Made by a program: the position numbers and the translations under genes | Notes under the pieces: generated by a model | What the model saw: the letters and a program-made list of their open reading frames with translations, nothing else | Told to the model about the DNA's origin: nothing | Databases searched by the model: none | Assembly: GCF_013449725.1 (NCBI RefSeq) | Contig: NZ_JACCFF010000001.1 | Coordinates: forward strand, 1,798,001-1,862,000 | From: Mycobacteroides sp. LB1 | Lineage (GTDB): Bacteria > Actinomycetota > Actinomycetes > Mycobacteriales > Mycobacteriaceae | DNA length: 64,000 nucleotides | Direction: 5' to 3' | In this document: in pieces, positions 26,183 to 35,406 of the stretch | How the letters are laid out: each line of letters begins with the position of its first letter | Position numbering within the stretch: position 1 is the stretch's first letter

Positions 26183-27684
26183 GACTCCGCCTGATCCTCC
26201 TCAGCCTGACCCGCCCCCCGCAAGCGGCCCATCGACCTATTCTCAGCTTTTCGGCCGGTCGCGTCCAGCCGTTCGGCGACTTTGGTTAGCGCCTTGTGCA
26301 CCGACGGCAGGTCACGGTTACGCAGTGCTGTTGCCCGTGCGGTATTCATGGCGGCCTCGCGCAGCGCGGTATCTATTTGCCCGACCCGGGCGGCCAGCTT
26401 GTCGTTCTCGCGTTCGTCGATCTCGACCAGATCGGCGTTGAGCCTGGTCTCCACCTCCAGCACCCGCGCAGCCACCCACTGCTCCAAGTACCCGCGCAGC
26501 TCCCCCATGGTGTCGCCCAGCCAGCGGTCCAGCACCGCCCGATCGTGCAAAAGCCCCCGCACCGCCACCAGCCACACCGCGATACACGCTCCGGCCACCA
26601 GGCCCACCGCCAAACCCACCAGGGCCAGACCCGGGCGCGCGTACGCCACCAACCGCGACACCGTCAACGCTGCACCCAGACCGAAGAACACCCCGAATAG
26701 CGCCATCATCCGTGTCTCCAGACGGCGTGACCGCACCGAAGGGTCGCTCGTCTCAGGCGGCACCGGGCGGTTGGCGCTGGCCCTCGGGGCCACCCAATGC
26801 TGGGTCACCTCGGAGGAAACCTCAGCAAGGTGTTCCTCGGTGCCCTGTTCCACTTCGGCGACCACCTCGGCCATTCGACGCCGCACCCGGTCACCAAACC
26901 CCGGCACATCGCGCCGCTTCAGTTCGGCGATGTCCTCGCGTAGCTCACCACCTACCGAGCCAACCCGCTTGCGCGCGAAGTACAGCAGCGTCATGCGGGC
27001 CTGGGCAACGCGGTTGCGCAACGCCAAGGTCCGCTCGGACTTGCCCGAACGCGTCCGTCGTACCGCTGCCTGCCGCTGATTGCGCAGTTCATCGGCACGA
27101 GCGCCCTCCCCGGCCTCCGGGGAGACATTCAACATGCCCTGCAGGCGAGTTGCCCAGGCGCGCAGTCTGTTTCGCTCATCTCGGGCAGGTTCTTCGCGGA
27201 CTTTACGCACGGCGCGCACCAGTTCGTCGAGCCCCGGCGCGTCTCCACGCGTCGATACCCCCAGCCAGGTGATACCGCTGAATCGGGAATCGTGCTCGGC
27301 CAGGATCTCCCGGTTCCGATCCATCACCTCGCGCCAGGACTGATGCACATCGATCTTCGACACCACCGCGATGAGCGCATCGGTATTGGCGGCGGCCAGC
27401 TGGATCAGACCGCAATCCGACGGCGTCAAGGGCGCCGTCCCGCTGCACACGAACACGACCACTCCCGGCGCCTGCCCGTGCTGCAGATCCTCGGGCTCGA
27501 CAATGCGCACTCCGGACATGCGCCCCGCCAAGCCGCCCGCGAGCGTCGAGGCGCCGGCCAGCCAGCCGCCGGTCACCATCACCACGTCTTGCAGGTCCAC
27601 GCCCAGCGGGCCGAGCGCGGGGTCCACCGCGAGTACCAACTCGTCGACCCGTTTGTCTGCCGGTTTATCAACAGGAAAGTTCAC
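26179..27684 (-). CDS. Dynamin-like GTPase-fold membrane protein with degenerate P-loop (Rv0210-like)
   Basis: 501 residues from GTG 27684 (Rv0210 is 492); a longer frame upstream overlaps the preceding gene and is low-complexity basic sequence. The GTPase fold is suggested by GGWLAGAST (39-47), which has the spacing GxxxxG-A-S but Ala in place of the Walker A Lys, and by VVSKID (G4-like, Lys110/Asp112). A long helical, Arg/Glu-rich stalk (about 170-320) precedes two adjacent transmembrane helices (about 335-385) and another coiled region, the layout of bacterial dynamin-like proteins such as IniA. It starts in a GTGA overlap with the upstream gene and overlaps the DUF6802 gene downstream. 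Likely a membrane remodelling or scaffold protein; nucleotide hydrolysis is doubtful. Confidence 0.72.
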   Translation of the reverse strand: MNFPVDKPADKRVDELVLAVDPALGPLGVDLQDVVMVTGGWLAGASTLAGGLAGRMSGVRIVEPEDLQHGQAPGVVVFVCSGTAPLTPSDCGLIQLAAANTDALIAVVSKIDVHQSWREVMDRNREILAEHDSRFSGITWLGVSTRGDAPGLDELVRAVRKVREEPARDERNRLRAWATRLQGMLNVSPEAGEGARADELRNQRQAAVRRTRSGKSERTLALRNRVAQARMTLLYFARKRVGSVGGELREDIAELKRRDVPGFGDRVRRRMAEVVAEVEQGTEEHLAEVSSEVTQHWVAPRASANRPVPPETSDPSVRSRRLETRMMALFGVFFGLGAALTVSRLVAYARPGLALVGLAVGLVAGACIAVWLVAVRGLLHDRAVLDRWLGDTMGELRGYLEQWVAARVLEVETRLNADLVEIDERENDKLAARVGQIDTALREAAMNTARATALRNRDLPSVHKALTKVAERLDATGRKAENRSMGRLRGAGQAEEDQAES

Positions 27685-28763
27685 GCTCGACCTCCGGCCA
27701 GGCGCCACAGCCGCAACGACCCACGCACGATGTCGGTGCCCATCGCGGCATAGGTGGCGGTCACCGGTCCCGCGGCGAATCGCTGCCAGCGCTCGGCGCG
27801 GTAGCGGTGATCCTCGGGATGATCGCTCAACTCCACCGGTATACCCGCCGCCGTGGCGGCGTCCACTGCGCACTGCATTGCGGCCACCAGCAGGTCGTCG
27901 CTGGTCAGGAAGGCGTCGACCTGCATAGGCAGGACACCCGTCACCCCGATCCGGTGAAGTTCGGCGAGCACCGATCGCATCCGGCGATACCAGCCCTGGG
28001 CAATGGCGGCACGAATGGCGTCCACCACCGCGTCGATACCCGACAAGTCACGCAACAGCGCGGTGAGCGCCGGCGCCCCCAGGCCGGGAACCTGCCGGAG
28101 CGCCCCGATCGCGCAGCCCATCGGGTAGAGGTCCAACTCATGCAGTAAGCGCCGCCGCATTGCTGCCGGCACCTCATGTGTGCAGGTGACAAAGGCGTCG
28201 ACGGAACTGGTGTCGGCCGGGTGCTCGACCATCGACTTGAGGGCCTCGACGATGCCCTCGTCGAGATCGGCCAGCGGGACGTGCGCGGATAACGGCAGCG
28301 TCGGAACCCGCGTCTCGGCGCGGTATTCGGCACAGCGCCCCACCGCGGCGGTCCATGGACCACGGGCGCCGCCGGGATCGGTTAGATCCGCCTTATTGAG
28401 GATCAGCACCTTGGGGGCTGCGGATGCCGCCAGGACGGCACGATCTTCGGGTTTGAGCACCTCCGCGAACACCACGATCTGGACATCCATGGCGTCGGTG
28501 GAATCTGCAGGATCCTGGTTGGGGATCGGAACCTCGATAAGCGCATGTCCCGGTCCGGCCTCGGCAGGCATGGTGCGCCCCAACGCGCCGATAACGCTCG
28601 TGACACCCACACCGGCGCGGCCCCGAACCGTGACCCGCAGCGGGTCGCCCGCCCGCACCGCGACATCGTGAATGCGCTGGCCACCGCGTGCCTGCCGAAT
28701 CTCGGGGCGCGCCGCGAACCGGTCGAGCGTTCCCCGGAAGATCTCAAACCCCCGCGTCATCAC
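27681..28763 (-). CDS. GTPase-fold protein, partner of dynamin-like protein (Rv0209-like)
   Basis: 360 residues, matching the 361 of Rv0209. VRGRAGVGVTSV (46-57) has Walker A spacing but Val54 where Lys is expected; the G4 motif NKAD (123-126) in VLILNKADLTDPGG is intact, so a G-domain ancestry is clear. No membrane span is apparent. Possible starts are GTG 28763 and ATG 28760, both after GGAATAGG. It is the first gene of a three-gene unit (overlaps of 4 bp) and is divergent from trmB. The pairing of one soluble and one membrane G-domain protein recalls paired bacterial dynamins (IniA/IniC). Specific function unknown. Confidence 0.7.
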   Translation of the reverse strand: MMTRGFEIFRGTLDRFAARPEIRQARGGQRIHDVAVRAGDPLRVTVRGRAGVGVTSVIGALGRTMPAEAGPGHALIEVPIPNQDPADSTDAMDVQIVVFAEVLKPEDRAVLAASAAPKVLILNKADLTDPGGARGPWTAAVGRCAEYRAETRVPTLPLSAHVPLADLDEGIVEALKSMVEHPADTSSVDAFVTCTHEVPAAMRRRLLHELDLYPMGCAIGALRQVPGLGAPALTALLRDLSGIDAVVDAIRAAIAQGWYRRMRSVLAELHRIGVTGVLPMQVDAFLTSDDLLVAAMQCAVDAATAAGIPVELSDHPEDHRYRAERWQRFAAGPVTATYAAMGTDIVRGSLRLWRLAGGRA

Positions 28764-28902
28764 CTATTCCAGTTCGTTCGGTCAACGGAAATGCTCACAT
28801 TGTCACCTGCGCCGATGGCAGGTTCCACCCTGGTAGGCATCTGTTGAGTATCAATCCGCGCCGGGATTATGGGATCTGCCTCCTATAGGTGACCATGGAA
28901 AG

Positions 28903-29700
28903 ATGCGTTGTGACGGCCAGGAGCGGGGCTGTGCGGTAGCTGGATCAGCCACCGACGAGCTCCCGGGCACCGTCACTGCCGATTCCAGTGCCCATGCGGA
29001 CGGCCAGCACCACCACACACGCCGTGTGTCGAGCTTTCGATCGCGCGGGTCGTCACTCTCCGAGGGGCAGCAAAAGGCCTGGGATAAATCCTGGTCGACG
29101 TACGGCCGGGTCGCCCGCGAAGCCGACGGTTCCTGCCCGCCTCTGGAGCCCGCCAGATGGTTCGGACGAACCTCCCCCTTAATCCTCGAAATTGGTTGCG
29201 GCACAGGAACGTCTACTGCCGCGATGGCGCTTGAGGAACCTCAGTTCGACGTGCTGGCGGTGGAGGTCTACCGCAAAGGGCTCGCTCAGCTGCTCTCGGC
29301 GATCGATCGTGAGGGCATCGAAAACGTTCGACTGATCCGCGGTGACGCGCTCGACGTGCTGGAGCATCTGCTGCCATCGGGGTCGCTGACCGCGGCACGA
29401 GTGTTTTTCCCGGATCCGTGGCCGAAGACCCGCCATCACAAGCGGCGGCTGCTGCAGGCGGGCACCGTGGCACTGCTCTCGGACCGGCTCCGCCCGGGCG
29501 GCACCCTGCATGTGGCCACCGACCATGCAGATTACGCGGAACATATCGCCGAGGTCGGGGACGCGGAGCCGACACTGCACCGACTCGATGTTCACGATCC
29601 GAGTGTTCCGGTCTCGGTGCGCCGGCCCACCACCAAGTTCGAGGGAAAAGCGCACACGGTCGGCAGCACGATCAACGACTTCGTCTGGAAACGATTGTGA
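28903..29700 (+). CDS. trmB: tRNA (guanine-N7-)-methyltransferase
   Basis: 265 residues, close to Rv0208c. The SAM motif ILEIGCGTGTSTAAMA (about 91-106) and the family signature VFFPDPWPKTRHHKRRLL are both present, as is the C-terminal TKFEGKAHTVGSTINDFVW. It methylates G46 of tRNAs. The N-terminal ~60 residues are polar and of low complexity, so a start later than ATG 28903 cannot be excluded. The next gene begins in a GTGA overlap with the stop, starting the trmB-NYN-mmpL3 unit seen in all mycobacteria. Confidence 0.93.
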   Translation: MRCDGQERGCAVAGSATDELPGTVTADSSAHADGQHHHTRRVSSFRSRGSSLSEGQQKAWDKSWSTYGRVAREADGSCPPLEPARWFGRTSPLILEIGCGTGTSTAAMALEEPQFDVLAVEVYRKGLAQLLSAIDREGIENVRLIRGDALDVLEHLLPSGSLTAARVFFPDPWPKTRHHKRRLLQAGTVALLSDRLRPGGTLHVATDHADYAEHIAEVGDAEPTLHRLDVHDPSVPVSVRRPTTKFEGKAHTVGSTINDFVWKRL

Positions 29701-30377
29701 GCGTCGCCGAAGATTTACGGGACCCGAACACGGCCGACGATTCCATCCGCCGCCGGTCGTTGCGGGTGCTGCTGGTGTGGGACGCCCCAAACCTCGACAT
29801 GGGACTGGGCTCCATCATCGGCGGCCGCCCATCGGCGGAGAACCGACCGCGGTTCGACGCTCTGGGCCGTTGGCTGCTGGAGCGCACCGCCGAGTATTCG
29901 GCAGACCATCCCGATTGCCTCGTCGAACCCGAGGCCACTGTGTTTACCAATATCGCGTCGGGGAGTGCCGAAGTGGTACGCCCATGGGTCGAGGCGCTGC
30001 GTAACGTTGGGTTTGCGGTATTCGCCAAACCCAAGATCGACGACGACAGTGACGTCGACGCCGACATGCTTGCTCATATCGAGCTGCGGTCCGATGAAGG
30101 CCTGGCCGGGGTGTTTGTGGCCTCGGCAGATGGTCAGGCTTTCCGCGAACCGTTGAAGAAGATCGCCGGTGACGGGGTCCCCGTCAGTGTGCTGGGATTT
30201 CGCGAACATGCGAGTTGGGCGCTAACCTCGGATACTCTGGGGTTCGTCGATCTCGAGGACATACCCGGAGTTTTCCCCCGAGCCTTGCCGCGGGTGGGTC
30301 TAGATTCGCTCCCCGACGAAGGCGCCTGGTTACAGCCATTCCGACCGTTGTCGGCGTTGCTTACGTCCAGGACATGA
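29697..30377 (+). CDS. NYN/PIN-like domain protein (Rv0207c-like)
   Basis: 226 residues from GTG 29697, which overlaps the trmB stop by 4 bp. LRVLLVWDAPNLDMGLG (first acidic residue and Asn), DDDSDVDADMLAHIEL and GVFVASADGQAFREPLKKI form the NYN (PIN-fold nuclease) pattern, with acidic residues spaced as for metal binding. It may be an RNase acting on tRNA or mRNA, but family members near mmpL3 are uncharacterised. It is 37 bp upstream of mmpL3 on the same strand, so expression is probably linked to it. Confidence 0.8.
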   Translation: MSVAEDLRDPNTADDSIRRRSLRVLLVWDAPNLDMGLGSIIGGRPSAENRPRFDALGRWLLERTAEYSADHPDCLVEPEATVFTNIASGSAEVVRPWVEALRNVGFAVFAKPKIDDDSDVDADMLAHIELRSDEGLAGVFVASADGQAFREPLKKIAGDGVPVSVLGFREHASWALTSDTLGFVDLEDIPGVFPRALPRVGLDSLPDEGAWLQPFRPLSALLTSRT

Positions 30378-30414
30378 AAACCGGCGCGTGACAGTCGCTA
30401 GTTAGGAGATATCT

Positions 30415-33400
30415 GTGTTCGCCTGGTGGGGTCGAATGGTGTACCGGTATCGGTTCATCGTCGTTGCCGCGTTCGTCGCGATCTGCCTGGGTTCCGGACT
30501 GTTCGGTATCACCCTCGGCGACCACGTGACGCAGAGCGGGTTCTTCGACGACAACAGCGAATCGGTGAAGGCATCGGTCATGGCGGACGACGCCCTGGGC
30601 CGCGACCGAACCACGCACGTTGTCGCGGTCATCGCGGCTCCCGACGGTAAGACCGTCGATGATCCCGCCTTCCAGAAGAAGCTGACCGATCACTTCGACC
30701 AGCTGCAGAAGGACAACCCCGACCAGATCTACGGCTGGGCCGGCTGGCTGCGCGCGCCGACGACGACAGACCCCACCGTCATGCGGATGGTGACGCCGGA
30801 TCGCAAACACACCTTCGTCTCGATCGCGCTTAAGGGCGATAACGACGACACCATCCTCAATAACTACAAGGCACTGGCGAACCCGGAAAAGGCCACAAAA
30901 CCCGATCCCGCGAAGAACAAGTTCCTGCTCGACGGTGTCGATATCCAGCTGGCCGGCCTCCAGCCCGTCGCCAGTGAGCTCACCGGAACCATCGACAAAG
31001 ACACGCAGCGCATGGAAATGCTGTCGCTGCCGGTGATGGCCGTCGTGCTGTTCTTCGTCTTCGGCGGTGTGATCGCGGCCGGGCTCCCCATGATGGTCGG
31101 TGGCCTGACCATCGCCGGCGCCCTGGGCATCATGCGACTGATCACCCTCTTTTCTCCGGTGCACTTCTTCGCCCAGCCGGTGGTCACGCTCATCGGCTTG
31201 GGTATCGCCATCGACTACTCGCTGTTCATCGTCAGCCGCTTCCGCGAGGAGATCGCCGAGGGGTACGACACCGAGACCGCGGTCCGCCGCACCGTCATCA
31301 CCTCGGGCCGCACCGTCATGTTCTCGGCCACCCTTATCGCAGCGGCGCTGATGCCCATGCTGATCGTGCCGCAGCAGTTCCTAAGGTCGCTGACATACGC
31401 CGGTATCGCCTCGGTGCTGCTCGCCGCGATTCTGGCCGTAACCGTGCTGCCCGCCTGTCTGGGCGTGCTCGGTCGGCATGTCGACGCGCTGAGTATCAAG
31501 CGGTTCAGCCGGACCAAGTCACGCGAGGAGCTTGAGAACGGATTCTGGGGCCGCACAGTGGTTTTCGTGATGAAGCGGCCGGTGGCGTTCGCCGTCCCGA
31601 TCGTCATCGTGATGCTGCTACTCATCATCCCTCTGGGCAACCTGAAGCTCGGCGGCTTCAGCGAAAAGTACTTGCCGCCAACTAATTCCACCCGCATGGC
31701 GCAGGAAGACTTCGATACGCTCTTCCCCGGTTTCCGCACTGAGACCATCACCATCGTCACCAAGGGCGCCACCGACTCTCAGCTCAACCAGATCCGTGCC
31801 GAAGCCATGAAGGTCCCCGGCTTCGTGGAGCCCGATGGGGACAAGACCCAGATGTGGCAGCGACGTAAGGCCGTCACGACCGACGGCGACGCCAGCGTCA
31901 AGGTCATCCAGAACGCCCTGATCGTCCGCAACACCGCAGGCGAAAAGGTCAAAGCGCTGCGCGACATGCCCGTGCCCAAGGGCGTGACAATGTATGTCGG
32001 CGGCACCCCGGCACTCGAATACGACTCGATCAACGGCGTCTTCGACAAGCTGCCGCTCGTGATCGTGATCCTGATCAGCATTACCACGATCCTGATGTTC
32101 CTGGCATTCGGATCACTTGTGCTGCCCATTAAGGCCGCGGTGATGAGTGCCCTCGGCCTGGGCTCGACCATGGGCATCCTGACATGGATATTCGTCGACG
32201 GGCATTTCTCCAAGTGGCTCAACTTCACGCCGACACCCCTGACAGCGCCGATCATCGTCCTGATCATTGTCGTCATCTACGGCCTGTCCAGCGACTACGA
32301 AGTGTTCCTCATGTCCCGCATGATTGAGGCGAGAGCGCAAGGGCTGTCGACCGCTGAGGCGGTGCGGGTGGGCACCGCTAACACCGGCAGAATCATCACC
32401 GCGGCCGCGCTCATCCTCATCGTGGTGGCGGGCGGTTTCGCCTTCTCCGATCTGGTGATGATGAAGTACCTGGCCTTCGGTCTGATTTCGGCGCTCATCC
32501 TGGACGCCACCGTGGTCCGCATGCTGCTCATCCCGGCGGTCATGAAGATGCTGGGCGACGACTGCTGGTGGGCGCCGGTGTGGATGAAGCGTGTGCAGGT
32601 GAAGCTCGGCCTCGGCGAAGTCACCCTCCCCGACGAGCGCAAGCGTCCCACCGGCCGCGAGCAGGCTATCGCTGCGGCGGTATCCCCGGTCGGGTCCAAT
32701 GCACGCACCACCAAGCTGCAGATCGCCTCCGAGCGCACCCGGTTGCCCTCGGCACCCGCACCGCGCCAGCACGATCCGTCGGCTCCGGCGCGGCCCACTC
32801 CGCCCCCGCCCGCTCCCCCGACCACACCGGTCAACCTGCCGTCGCAAGGTAACGACGGTGGGGACGCACCCGCGACGACACGGATGTCGGTACCCGGTAA
32901 GAACGTTCCTCCTGCCGATGCGCCCACTACCCGTGTGCCTGGTGGGAACCCTTCCGGTCCCGACGCTCCGACCGCCCGCACCAGCGTCGCGGGGACACAT
33001 CGCCCGGACCGCCGCAATGCCGATAGAGAGATCGAGTCGTGGCTCGGCGAACTGCGCGGCCCCAAGCAGCCCGGCTCCGGCCCGGCCGCTGAATCGGGAG
33101 ATGCGACCACCGCGATTCCCGTCTCCAAGCCTCAGCCCAAACCGCAACCGGCACAGCCGAACCGTGCCAATGGCACAGCCGGCGAGGACGCGACGACGGC
33201 GATGCCGATCGCTAAGCCGGATGCCACGCGGCAGGGTCCACCTCGGGCTCCGCGTCCTCCTCAGTCGCCGCAGCCCGCTCCCCCCGCCGCTGATGCGACG
33301 GAGGTACTGCCGGCACCTGGGCAGGATCGCGACCAAAAGCGCACGCCGCAACAGCAGCAGGACGCGGACGAGGCCACCCGCCGCAGCCGCGGTGGCAGTG

Positions 33401-33444
33401 TCAGCGCCCAGGATCTGCTGCGCCGAGAGGGACGCCGCATCTAG
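30415..33444 (+). CDS. mmpL3: Trehalose monomycolate transporter MmpL3
   Basis: 1009 residues from GTG 30415, with GGAG 7 nt upstream. It is an RND-superfamily protein with twelve helices and two periplasmic domains (about 40-190 and 420-545). The proton-relay Asp-Tyr pairs are at 267-268 (GIAIDYSLFIVSRFREE) and 627-628 (GLSSDYEVFLMSRM). It flips or exports trehalose monomycolate for mycomembrane assembly and is essential; it is also the target of SQ109-like and indole-carboxamide inhibitors (family knowledge). From about residue 745 a Pro/Ala/Thr-rich cytoplasmic tail runs to the end, closing with the conserved GSVSAQDLLRREGRR. It follows trmB and the NYN gene. A 10-bp-arm hairpin spans its stop codon. 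Confidence 0.97.
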   Translation: MFAWWGRMVYRYRFIVVAAFVAICLGSGLFGITLGDHVTQSGFFDDNSESVKASVMADDALGRDRTTHVVAVIAAPDGKTVDDPAFQKKLTDHFDQLQKDNPDQIYGWAGWLRAPTTTDPTVMRMVTPDRKHTFVSIALKGDNDDTILNNYKALANPEKATKPDPAKNKFLLDGVDIQLAGLQPVASELTGTIDKDTQRMEMLSLPVMAVVLFFVFGGVIAAGLPMMVGGLTIAGALGIMRLITLFSPVHFFAQPVVTLIGLGIAIDYSLFIVSRFREEIAEGYDTETAVRRTVITSGRTVMFSATLIAAALMPMLIVPQQFLRSLTYAGIASVLLAAILAVTVLPACLGVLGRHVDALSIKRFSRTKSREELENGFWGRTVVFVMKRPVAFAVPIVIVMLLLIIPLGNLKLGGFSEKYLPPTNSTRMAQEDFDTLFPGFRTETITIVTKGATDSQLNQIRAEAMKVPGFVEPDGDKTQMWQRRKAVTTDGDASVKVIQNALIVRNTAGEKVKALRDMPVPKGVTMYVGGTPALEYDSINGVFDKLPLVIVILISITTILMFLAFGSLVLPIKAAVMSALGLGSTMGILTWIFVDGHFSKWLNFTPTPLTAPIIVLIIVVIYGLSSDYEVFLMSRMIEARAQGLSTAEAVRVGTANTGRIITAAALILIVVAGGFAFSDLVMMKYLAFGLISALILDATVVRMLLIPAVMKMLGDDCWWAPVWMKRVQVKLGLGEVTLPDERKRPTGREQAIAAAVSPVGSNARTTKLQIASERTRLPSAPAPRQHDPSAPARPTPPPPAPPTTPVNLPSQGNDGGDAPATTRMSVPGKNVPPADAPTTRVPGGNPSGPDAPTARTSVAGTHRPDRRNADREIESWLGELRGPKQPGSGPAAESGDATTAIPVSKPQPKPQPAQPNRANGTAGEDATTAMPIAKPDATRQGPPRAPRPPQSPQPAPPAADATEVLPAPGQDRDQKRTPQQQQDADEATRRSRGGSVSAQDLLRREGRRI

Positions 33445-33457
33445 CGACGTCCCTCTC
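33425..33457. terminator. Hairpin over the mmpL3 stop codon
   Basis: Perfect 10-nt arms GAGAGGGACG (33425-33434) and CGTCCCTCTC (33448-33457) with a 13-nt loop that contains the TAG stop. The gene on the other strand ends 27 bp further on, so the hairpin could serve mmpL3 termination; no T tract follows. Confidence 0.45.
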
Positions 33458-33483
33458 CACCACCACTCACGGAGCCTGATGGG

Positions 33484-35316
33484 CTACTTGACGGGCAGCT
33501 CGGTTATGGATAGTTCACCGCGAGTTGCATATTCACGCGCGTACAGCGTGCCGCCGCCAAGCAGCAGAAGGCCGGTGACGATGAACGCACCGATCCGTGC
33601 GATACCGTCAAGGGTGGCCAGGTCGAACAGGAACAGCTTGGCGACGGCCATCGCGGCAAGCACGAATCCCGTTCTGGTCACCCAACTCTGGTCGCGGTAG
33701 TGCCGCAGTCCGGCGAGTAGGAGCGCCACGGATACTGCCATCCAAGACACCGTTGCCAGACCGTGGCCCAGCAGGAACCCGTCGATATTGCCGAGCAGCG
33801 CGGTGCCCGACAGAATGACTGCAGCGGTCCCCGAATACAGCATCGACACCCCGGCCACCACACCTCGCACGGGAGCGGACTCCGGGTTCGCCCAGCCGAC
33901 CCGGTTCATGGCCGCCATCACCATGCCGACTGTGACGGCCGCAAGCACGCTCGCGACGATCAACAGCGGCCCCGCCACGTGCACGGCGCTGCTCGAGTCC
34001 GTCAGCAGCTCCGGGGGCACGTACGCGATGTACGCCATACCGCCCAGCGCGCCGAACACCTGACCCACTACCAATGAAATACGGTCCCGCAGTTGATAGC
34101 CGATGGCGGAGAAGGACAACCCAATGGCCAGCAACACGACCGCGAGCAAGGCCGCGTGTGTGCCCTCGACCGAGGCCTGTAGCAGCGCCAGACCCGCGAC
34201 CGCAGTCATGGTGATGCGCGCATGCACCGGAAGGCCACCGACCAACAGCAGCACCGCGCCCATCACCGCGGCGACCCCGACAGGTACCAGCACTCCGAGC
34301 GGCCACACCGCGAAGGACAGGGCACTGTAGAGAACCGGAATAGAGGCGATACCGATCATCACCGACGAAGTCAGGTCACCCTGGCCGGCATGGTCGCCGG
34401 TGAGCAGCCACAGCGACCCCAGCAGGGTCACCAGCAGTGCCAGCACCGCCATGATGAGCAGAGCATACGGATGTCCCGCGGCGGCACGAATGGCCGCGAG
34501 GAGCGTCAGGGTGACGCCAACGGTCCGGAAGGCGTGCAGCACTGGCCAATTCCGGCCGATCTGAGCGGGCAGGCTCGCGATCAGCAGCACCAGCGCGAAG
34601 GCGGCGAGTTCCGCGGTGAACCCATCGGTGAGGAACGGAGCCAAGGAGGTGATCGCCGCGACCACACCCACGGCAAAGGGCTGCGAGTTCCACTTCCGCG
34701 CCAGCACCAGGCCGGCGCCGGCGATAGCCAACGCGAGAACCAGTCCCGCCAGCACCGGAATCTTGTCGTAAATCACCGTCAGTGCCAGCACGTCGAAGAA
34801 TGCGGCCGCGAATCCTGTTGCTGCGGTGGCAATACCACCAATCCGGCCCCCGGGACGAGAATGCACCCGGATGCCCAGTCCAATGAGACCGGCCGCGAGG
34901 ACGGCACCGGAGAGCATGCGTGGTATCGGACCGAAGTACCCGCTCTTGGCGGCCAGCACCAGGAGCATGACCACCCCGGCGAGTGTCACGACCGCACCCG
35001 CGAAGGCCATCGCCTTGCTGGCGAATCCCTCACGTGCCCAGAACGGTTTCTGCTGAGGAGGTGCTGTCCTAGGCGCGGCCGGCACCTGCACCGTCACGGG
35101 TATCCGGACCGGTGGTACCGGGACCGGCGCGGCGGCCGGTGTGGCGCCTTGAGTGCGCCGGCACTCGTCCCAATACTGCTGAGCCTTATGGTATTCGGCC
35201 TGGGTCCATTCGATCATCCGGCCCCGCAGCGCATCGAGCTCGGCACGCAGCGCACGCTCACGCCCGTCGAGTTCGTCCAACGTCGCGGTCATCTGCTGCA
35301 ACTGTGGATCTGTCAT
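33484..35316 (-). CDS. DUF2339 polytopic membrane protein
   Basis: 610 residues from ATG 35316 (MTDPQLQQMTATLDELDGRE), chosen because GAGAGG lies just upstream, over a 13-residue longer frame. A soluble coiled-coil start (residues 1-50) and Pro/Val linker (VPVPPVRIPVTVQVP) lead to about 18-20 hydrophobic segments spanning the rest, the DUF2339 arrangement. Function of the family is not known. It is convergent with mmpL3 and downstream of the TetR gene on the same strand, separated by 86 bp that contain nested palindromes, so it may be a TetR target rather than simply read through from the mce operon. Confidence 0.75.
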   Translation of the reverse strand: MTDPQLQQMTATLDELDGRERALRAELDALRGRMIEWTQAEYHKAQQYWDECRRTQGATPAAAPVPVPPVRIPVTVQVPAAPRTAPPQQKPFWAREGFASKAMAFAGAVVTLAGVVMLLVLAAKSGYFGPIPRMLSGAVLAAGLIGLGIRVHSRPGGRIGGIATAATGFAAAFFDVLALTVIYDKIPVLAGLVLALAIAGAGLVLARKWNSQPFAVGVVAAITSLAPFLTDGFTAELAAFALVLLIASLPAQIGRNWPVLHAFRTVGVTLTLLAAIRAAAGHPYALLIMAVLALLVTLLGSLWLLTGDHAGQGDLTSSVMIGIASIPVLYSALSFAVWPLGVLVPVGVAAVMGAVLLLVGGLPVHARITMTAVAGLALLQASVEGTHAALLAVVLLAIGLSFSAIGYQLRDRISLVVGQVFGALGGMAYIAYVPPELLTDSSSAVHVAGPLLIVASVLAAVTVGMVMAAMNRVGWANPESAPVRGVVAGVSMLYSGTAAVILSGTALLGNIDGFLLGHGLATVSWMAVSVALLLAGLRHYRDQSWVTRTGFVLAAMAVAKLFLFDLATLDGIARIGAFIVTGLLLLGGGTLYAREYATRGELSITELPVK

Positions 35317-35355
35317 GCCTCTCAGCGTGACGGCTACTCGATCTGAGGTGAACAC

Positions 35356-35406
35356 GTAGACCTACTACCGCGAGTAGGGGTTTCTCACCGCGCTAGGTAG
35401 GTCTAC
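35356..35406. promoter_or_regulatory. Nested palindromes upstream of the DUF2339 gene (possible TetR operator)
   Basis: An 18-nt palindrome CCTACTACCGCGAGTAGG (35361-35378; 6-nt arms, 6-nt spacer) lies inside a larger inverted repeat GTAGACCTAC (35356-35365) / GTAGGTCTAC (35397-35406). The right arm covers the TetR stop codon. It lies 40 bp or more upstream of the DUF2339 start. Operator or terminator are both possible. Confidence 0.5.

Noticed and set aside
33000-33351. Minus-strand frames in the mmpL3 tail
   Set aside because: Long because of GC-rich Pro/Ala codons in mmpL3; no start signal or domain.
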